Source of the DNA: Hermatobates lingyangjiaoensis
Taxonomy: Eukaryota > Arthropoda > Insecta > Hemiptera > Hermatobatidae
Assembly (NCBI GenBank): GCA_026182355.1
Contig: JAPFBL010000116.1
Coordinates: forward strand, 248,001-312,000
Direction of reading: 5' to 3'
DNA: 64,000 nucleotides
The notes beneath the pieces were generated by a model that worked only from the letters and a program-made list of their open reading frames with translations, did not search any database and was not told the DNA's origin. Position numbers and translations under genes: made by a program. Shown here piece after piece: positions 56,962-64,000 of the stretch; the stretch's first letter is position 1, and the number at the start of each line of letters is the position of its first letter.

Positions 56962-58274
56962 TTAATTAAATGACATTCGATCTAAGCCAGCTACAGATTC
57001 TTTGCATTATTGTCATTTTCAATTCTCAATTTCTCATGGGCTTAAAAAAAATAGCTTGTAATATAGAAATCGTTTCTTTGTTGTTTTATATGTTTAATTT
57101 GCATACTTAAGTATAAAGTATTTGGTGGTCATTAAAACCATTTATTGGGATACTTTATTTATTAGGTGTTAGCCTAGGCTTAATTTACTGTGTCCGTGTA
57201 CGTACGAGTATATGCACATATTGTACAGTCGTCCTGGTCCATTATAAGCTCACACAAGTCTTGAGTACTATCATTTAAAAACAGTTCTATACAAACTAAA
57301 CTATGTATATTTTTGAAGTTACGATACTGTATTGTAGCTTTCCCCAAAAGTTTGTTCATATGCCACTCTCGAGCTGGTGGCAAAGAAATCATTACATCAA
57401 ACGGAATATACCTAACAAAAAAAAAGAGCGTATATCAAAGAATTCAACTTGCAGCGTGTTCAGAAAAATAGGTTACACTCCCTTTCCCATAATAAATAAA
57501 AAACAAAATAAAATTTAGCATTGTATATGCTCATATTTACTGTATGGTAAGTCACTATCAAACATATTGCGTAAATAATAAATTAATTGATTGATTTTAA
57601 TTTACTATACTAACTACTATCATTTACTAAATGAACTACTATCATTTACGAAATACATAAAAGTATAATTAGAAGATAGTTTAGAAGAATTATTAAACTC
57701 TTAGAAAGTATGATTCTTATTAATTACTCTAACATAATAACGATAAAGAACTTGCCTATAGAATTAGTCTGAATGTTTACATTTATAACGTCAAATTACC
57801 AATTATTAACTACATGACTTAAAGTCCTTGATTTAAATTAGATATTTGTTAAAAAAAATTGTTGTTTTTATAAGAGTTTATTAGGAAATTATTCTAATTC
57901 AATTAGAAGGTAAATCACTATTTGCTTACACAAAATAAAAAAAAACAGTATATTAAACAGTACGCAATGAATATTATAAATATTATTGGTTCTTTTGTTC
58001 ATGGAGGTCGACTACCTTGACAAAAGTGCGGAATGTTTTCCAACGTTACAGACTTCATAAAAGACACTAAATCTAAAAATCTAAGAATCCTAAATCAGAA
58101 ATATAGTTTTTATGGTGATTATGTTAGTTTGTTTTAACTCTTTGATCAATATTTATGTGGTAATCAGTGTTAATGCCTAGGTAGAAATGCAACTTGTTTG
58201 AACGGTTCAACTAACCTAATAAACTAAACACACAGACAAAAACATAGATAAGAGATCATAAAAACTCGTCACTA
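56962..58274. other. AT-rich non-coding stretch
   Basis: The overlapping frames at 57180-57518 on both strands show no domain. Nothing else recognised. Confidence 0.5.
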
Positions 58275-58310
58275 AATCTCGACTGCATCGTCGTCAGGTA
58301 AAAAGGTGTG
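58200..58310 (-). repeat. PLE tail related to families B and C
   Basis: Minus strand CTGACGA at 58299-58293, then GATGCAGTCGAGATTTAGTGA; the position of GAGA matches GAAA elsewhere. Flanking AACACACAGACAAAAACATAG resembles the outer part of the family C tail. Confidence 0.4.
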
Positions 58311-58544
58311 AACTACTCCACCTGGAAGAGAGGGTGGAGTACTCACTTGACTTCGTGAGTACTCGCTTGAATTTGAGAGAGTCCTTAGGAGCAGTTTACA
58401 TTATTCTACCTACTGTCTACGCGGTCTAAATATATAGTACGTTGTTGTGATGTCCTTTATGCAATTGTTTGGGTTTCATCTAGTGTATATGAGTATAAGA
58501 TAAAACATTACAGTAAATACGTAAAAAAAATCCACTTTTAAACC

Positions 58545-58640
58545 ACAATAATAATTTGGCAAACATGACTTTCAAAAGAACTGGTCTGCATAAGACTATG
58601 CGGTTGACTTTGATAAAGGTCATATGCCGTAATTTTGTTT
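58545..58640. repeat. decayed PLE family A tail pair
   Basis: AAACCACAATAATAATTTGGCAAACATGACTTTCAA on the left matches the outer end of a minus-strand family A tail, then GGTTGACTTTGATAAAGGTC and TGCCGTAATTTTG suggest the facing arm. Core motifs are lost. Confidence 0.3.
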
Positions 58641-61600
58641 TATCAATTTCTTACAGAGTTTTTCACTTCTTCTATGCATATAAAAAACGAGATTTCACAT
58701 TAAACTTGTGAAAATAAAATTGACATTTAAACTTCTGCAGAAAATTCAAAAAAGGACATTTGTTGAATACCATCTTTGGGTCAAGTAAATGGTCTCAATG
58801 GGCCATATAACTAATGAATTCTTTCCGCATTTACATAAAATATTTATGCATATTATATGCATACAAATTTATATTGGTAATATATAACTGGTAGTTGAGA
58901 AGTATAAGTGAAATTTTACAGTAATATTCTGGGTAGGCACTTGTTTTGATAAGTGAATTTTTAATTACTTAGTGCTTCATAGACCAAGAACCCGTAAATA
59001 GAGCTTGAGAGTTAGTGAAGAAGCCTTTGAAATACTGCATTAGATATTTGAATGGTGTAAAGCAGAGTAAGGGATTTGTTTTGAAATTAGTCAAAGCCTA
59101 ATTTGGAGAAAACGTTGCAGGTGGAGATGTTTGCGGAAGATGGATAAAGCCGAAAGACGACGTGAACAAAGCCAGTGCGATTGTGCGAGGGCTCGTTCCA
59201 CAACACACCCCATCTCATTAACTCGGCCCAGTTGAGTGTCACCTGTTCTCCTAGCACTCATTCCCATACACAAATTGTCTTTCACTTGAAGGCTTCTATT
59301 CAACATTCCTTCCATTATCTCCATGTTAATTTCTTGTTTACAGAGCATGTTAGAAAAGACAATTGCATGCGCTCCACGAAAACCAAACATTCATCCTCCG
59401 ACTTCATTCAAACAGGTTGAATAGACTCTTTTTTTACATTAAAAAGAAAATCAAATACAATTTGTTCATTATCAATTAAATACTACTGCCTTAAAACTTT
59501 TGAACAATACTACGTTAAAATAAATGGTTCTATAAGGTATAAACAAATCTCACAATATAAAATAAAAAAAAACATTATACAGTCCAAGACGCAGTATAGA
59601 AGACAAACAAAAAATGGTGAATAATATTACGTTTGACAGACAGGATAAACCTGTGTCTAAGACATGAACTCAAATTCATGTTGTTTTCTAAAAAGAAATC
59701 TATTTTTGCATAATGGAAAAAAAACTAAGAGTATCTATAACAGAATTGCTAAAAATAAATACACATAAAACTGTTTACAGAACCATAATTAATGAGTGGT
59801 TCTCAACCTAAAAAAAAAAAACAAAAAACAAAAAGAAACTGTTTACATGATAGATTCACCCACGTATAGGAAAATATACAAAATTAAATTTCAAAAAAAA
59901 ACTCAATGAAAGAAAGCTATTCTAAATAACATTTTTATGAATTAAAAAAAGAAATGGAAATATTTTAAGATAATATTAGCTAAAACCAATATGCCATGAA
60001 GGGGAGTTATGGGACAGAGTAAAACTATAAATATACCAAGACATAAAGTAACATTCAGTTGGCTTTGTTGTTATAAAAAATAATGAAACTGTAAAATAAT
60101 AAGAGTAATAATATTATAGGCGATTTATGAACATTTAACTTTGTTTTACTAGTGGATATTTTATTTGAACAACTCAAATAAACAGAGATAAGTTGCCATC
60201 TCCAGCTGGGAGACAACCCCACTCTTTTTAGTCTTGTGCTGATGGACACAGAGTTCGGAATATCGATTATAGTAACTATATTTATCTATTATTTTCCATC
60301 AAACTCCAGTTTTTCACAAATTTTATTGCATGGAAGCGAATTATTCGAGCTTACAATATTCATAAAGGTATTGACTATGAAATAAAATAGAATAAAAATA
60401 TTTATAAGGTAAAAGTCTGTTTTTTGGTAAAATTAAAATATCAAAGCAGGAGTTTAAATTTTTTATCACAGTCAGATATTAGAAATTTTAAAACTGAATG
60501 ATAATGAACAATTACATTTGGGGTTTACATGAAAAAGATTAAACAGGATGGAAAAACAAGCACTAATACTAATGGGATACTATAATTGAAAAAAAAAACT
60601 TTTTTCTTACTTGATGTAGAAGTGTTTTCAGATGATTTTTCAAACTAGAGTAGTTCTAGTCTTTTCAGCTGTCATTTATTATGTATAGGGTTAGATCTAA
60701 GTACAAATTGCCTTTAAAATTAATAATTTATGAAATCTGGTTAGAAATAAGGGAAAACAAACTTTTAATGTCCCCCAATTACGTTAATAGGGATATTAAA
60801 CCAATTCTATTAATATATAAATATTAAATAATATTTATGTAATAAATTTAACAAAATTTATTAAGTTTACTAAAAGTAATCGAAGTTTTACCTTTATTAA
60901 ATAAAACTCTTCGAAATGGTTTGTCGCCTGTCTATTAGCTTTATTTGAAGTGCAGTAGGTAAGCATTATTTGTGGGTATACAAATCCAGGTTATAAATCA
61001 GAGATTACTGTCAAATATTTCTTTTCAAATTCAGTTATGTGATATTGCTAATATTCATGGTGATAGTTATTACTATTGATAATTTTTATTCCAAGTAATA
61101 ATTCTGATTTCTTATTTTCCTTTTTAAAAATTAAGTATTTTTATATTTAATAAAATAAATTATAACATTCAGTTGGCTATATACTGCTGAATGACCGATA
61201 ATATTTTAAAATTGTGGTCTTACAAATCACACATTCTAAAACTACAGGAATCAGTTTACTTGAAGCGGCCACTTTCAAGTATACATCCATCACACGTCTG
61301 CATTTCGTAATGGTGAACAGTTTTTTTTCTATAACTTCTCCAATTATTGACACTATATTTTTATTATTTTCACGGCCAGTTTTCCAGTGCGTACGCAATT
61401 TAGGAAGGAATTAATTATCGTTAGTTATGTCTGAGTTTTTATGTGAATATGTTGTTCATGCCTTACGGCATGAACAGGGCTGTAAATAGAAGCCCTGTAA
61501 ACGTTATAAACAAGATAATATATTAATTAAATTGCCCAATAATCAGAATAACATATTTTGAAAACAAATAAGTTTAAAAATTCTATGGTAGTACAATCAG

Positions 61601-62814
61601 TTATTATGTGGTATTTACCCATTTTATGTTAAAAATCTAATGAAATATTCTCCACATATAGAAATTTTCTAGACTATTTCCTTGTTATTTTTTAGATCAA
61701 ACTTAAAGCCCCTGCCTAACCTTTAAGGAAAAACAACAAATAAATGTACCTGCTTTCCAATATGAAACAGTACACTCCATACCCTCACCCACTTCCACCC
61801 TATTCCCAGTCAGTTGTACACAGACACTAACTCTTATGTATGTACTCTCTTCCTCATTTTATTTTGTACAATTTATTTTATACTATAGATAACTCTCTGA
61901 TGGCATTGTATTTTTGGTATTTAATGCCTGAAGAAGAATACTTCGCTTTATTTATACTATTAAATTTATATATGTGGAGACTATTTCATTGGATTTTTAC
62001 TCTACCATAAGTTTCAAAAGATTTGAATACCATAGTACAAATGTTTCTTCTATACAAATATTTTCATAATCAAAGTTCTCCCAAATGCAAACAGAAAGAA
62101 AAAAAAAACAATCGAGCAAATGGAAGCCATTAAAATTGATAATTACCTAATGATGTAGGCATGTTTGCTTAGTATTTTTATTAACTTTTGGCACCTTTTG
62201 ATCTGATAAAGTTCTCTTTTTTCGCACTTTAGTGGAATGTATCAACAAAGAGATTTGTCAAAATAAAAAGGAGAGGTTAACTAATATCAATTGTTAGAAA
62301 TAATTCAAATTAAAATCTTGTTCACCATAAATTATTGGATAGATTTTTATTTATTTATTTATTAAATCAAAATTTACATTTTGATTTTAACATGCCGATT
62401 TGTTTTAATTTACTGCAGGTACTATACAGAAGTGACTAAGCAAATATTGCAGTATTTTTAAAGAAATGTTCTCAAATTAATTGCAATTATTTTCCCGCCT
62501 GGGAGTCGGATGTGACAAGAGTTGATAATAATGTGAATGAAAGTTGTGTGATGCGCACACCAGATTACTCTAGATTAGACTTTAGCACACTCTCTTTGTA
62601 GTCGTTTTTTTCCTTTTTTTCTCGATTATTTTTCTGCCTCTCTTTCTCTTCTATTCTGACAGAGGTATACATACATTTTTGTACAAGTTGGCAGCACTCT
62701 TTCATTTAAACATATATTGTTAAATAACACCCCCATATTTGGATTGTATCTGTTTTCTACATAATTTCTACAATTTTCGAAATTTCTTGGTCGTCACTTT
62801 GTTAAAAATTATCC
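58641..62814. other. AT-rich stretch with one G+C-richer patch
   Basis: 59090-59410 is G+C-richer with overlapping frames on both strands (59091-59390 minus, 59175-59420 plus); neither has a recognised domain, so it may be a conserved non-coding element or an unrecognised exon. 62490-62600 contains TGGGAGTCGGATGTGACAAG and similar and may be regulatory. No gene recognised in the rest. Confidence 0.4.
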
Positions 62815-62853
62815 TCCTGATGATGAATGTGGTACACTCGGAACAAGTCGACT
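62815..62853 (+). repeat. possible PLE hammerhead-like motif
   Basis: CTGATGA near 62818, one T, stem GAATGT/ACACTC with GGT loop (one mismatch), then GGAACAAGTCG. Layout follows the other motifs with a changed GAAA. Confidence 0.35.
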
Positions 62854-63568
62854 AACCCACTTAGAGACCTCCAACCATTGGTTCGTTTGTGAGCTTAGAG
62901 TCAATCCCTTTTCTCTTTGATGACAGATAAACCAAAATTGTGTATCTTTTTTACCGTGTATCTATAGTTTACCCAGAAACAACATATATACTTTTTGAAT
63001 TCTTTCTTTGATGATACTATATATTTATAATATCATCCGACAATGATACATAAATAAATAGAAAAACAAACATTTGCAGTCTCCCATTTTAGGTTCCAAC
63101 CTGTTTTGATCGCTGTTCACCTTAGCTTTCCAGCCATTACACCAAAGGTTCCAACCACCATAAAGAGAGATAACAAAGCGCACTAAATTTTAAATACAAA
63201 GTTCAATCAAAGCGTAAGGAATTTTTCATATTTTGCGCACTCTGTGCACTCTAACGTCAATTTTACTCTGTTTACTACTCTGTATGGTGTGTCCATTTGA
63301 ACGAAAAAAATATGTTTAGTGGTATAAGTTATTCCAGAGGTAATTATTTTTTCAAGAACAAAACTTCGCCTAGCTGACAAACATGAATCTAACTTTTATG
63401 CCTCACACATAAAAACAACACTGCTATATAGTTAAAAATTTGAAAATTTGATGTGATGAGTGTACTAACAAAACAACAACAAAATTTTAATTATGGTGTA
63501 CAGAACGTACGAAATTTAAATAGTGCCCTTAATTTTTGATCACAACTCGTAATTGAATAATTAAGGTA
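62854..63568. other. AT-rich non-coding stretch
   Basis: No feature recognised. Confidence 0.55.
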
Positions 63569-63836
63569 GAGTGAGGTTGTTTTATTAAGTTCCTAATAAG
63601 CTGTCTCTTGATCCTGGGGGTGAGTGGCGTCCAGGCTAAGTGACCAGCCACAAAGGTCCTGCTTGTTCTTCATACGGTTGACAAGCTTTACTACTTTTAA
63701 TTTTCAGTATCTGAATATTTAAATATAGTTTCCTTTTTTCAGGTTCCTTAAAAGTTTTTAGTTAGACTTCTAGGCCACTCACCCTACATGTCCAACTAAC
63801 AGCTTATTAGGAACTTAATAAAAACAAACCTTACTA
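63569..63836. mobile_element. MITE with terminal inverted repeats
   Basis: Left end GTGAGGTTGTTTTATTAAG, continuing TTCCTAATAAGCTGT, and right end its inverse (GTAAGGTTTGTTTTTATTAAG read on the minus strand). A second inverse block, GGGTGAGTGGC, lies just inside each end. The TIR resembles mariner-type ends in its AAGGTT start, but this is a weak basis for class. No coding frame inside. Confidence 0.6.
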
Positions 63837-64000
63837 AATGATTATTACAAGAAGAAGATCTGTAGAAAATATGCTGTAAAGTGTCGATGAAGTAACATAA
63901 GTATTATTTAGGAAAGTTGAAATCCTTGTTAAGAAAGAGGTATTAGTTAACTTTGGGGTTATTAGCAATAGTGTATCTCACAAAGAAGGACTACTTTGAA

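Overview
This is an AT-rich, gene-poor piece of an animal genome, most likely a mollusc and plausibly a cephalopod. That assignment is inferred from the one recognisable gene, an invertebrate-type GABA-B receptor exon, set among Penelope-like retroelements (PLEs), tRNA-derived SINEs, a Helitron helicase, hAT remnants, fold-back elements and long TA/CA tracts. There is no bacterial-style gene organisation, and most open frames are chance runs in AT-rich DNA.

Gene content. The only confident host coding sequence is one exon on the minus strand at 19340-19600. It carries the start codon, signal peptide and first ligand-binding segment of a class C GPCR of the GABA-B type, and ends in a clean donor site. 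Its acceptor shows that at least one 5' UTR exon lies upstream (towards higher coordinates). The rest of the receptor should lie beyond the left edge, so nearly all of the window is probably intron or upstream DNA of this gene. Weaker coding candidates are at 1-88 (-), 28211-28348 (+) and 56653-56931 (-).

Mobile DNA by region. 1-19 kb: a hAT end (6.3 kb), PLE N-terminal and tail fragments (7.3-8.7 kb) with a fold-back MITE between them, a Helitron helicase remnant (10.6-10.9 kb), SINEs (13.2 and 17.2 kb), and an inverted PLE tail pair plus a second MITE copy (17.9-18.5 kb). 19-36 kb: PLE tail motifs (21.4, 22.6-23.0 kb), a hAT element with a recognisable transposase C-terminus (23.8-24.9 kb), a diverged tandem array (30.4-30.8 kb), PLE pairs and a fold-back element (33.4-34.6 kb). 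36-64 kb: PLE tails and TA/CA tracts (38.9-41.8 kb), SINEs (40.2, 45.0 kb), a second Helitron remnant (45.6-45.9 kb), 65-bp tandem duplications (47.1 kb), a fold-back element with a hammerhead-like RNA in its loop (48.3-48.7 kb), two PLE endonuclease remnants (51.0-51.8 and 54.6-55.5 kb), a nested palindrome (55.7-56.3 kb) and a MITE (63.6-63.8 kb).

Main interpretation. The PLE tails carry a repeated RNA-like signature: CTGANGA, one extra base, a 4-5 bp hairpin, then GAAA. Stem sequences differ between families but pairing is kept, as expected for hammerhead ribozyme variants. Hammerhead motifs in PLEs are known. Less expected are how often tails form head-to-head inverted pairs next to (TA)n tracts, and a separate, fully foldable type III hammerhead candidate at 48440-48491 inside a long inverted-repeat element. 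All calls come from reading the sequence; no search or folding program was run.
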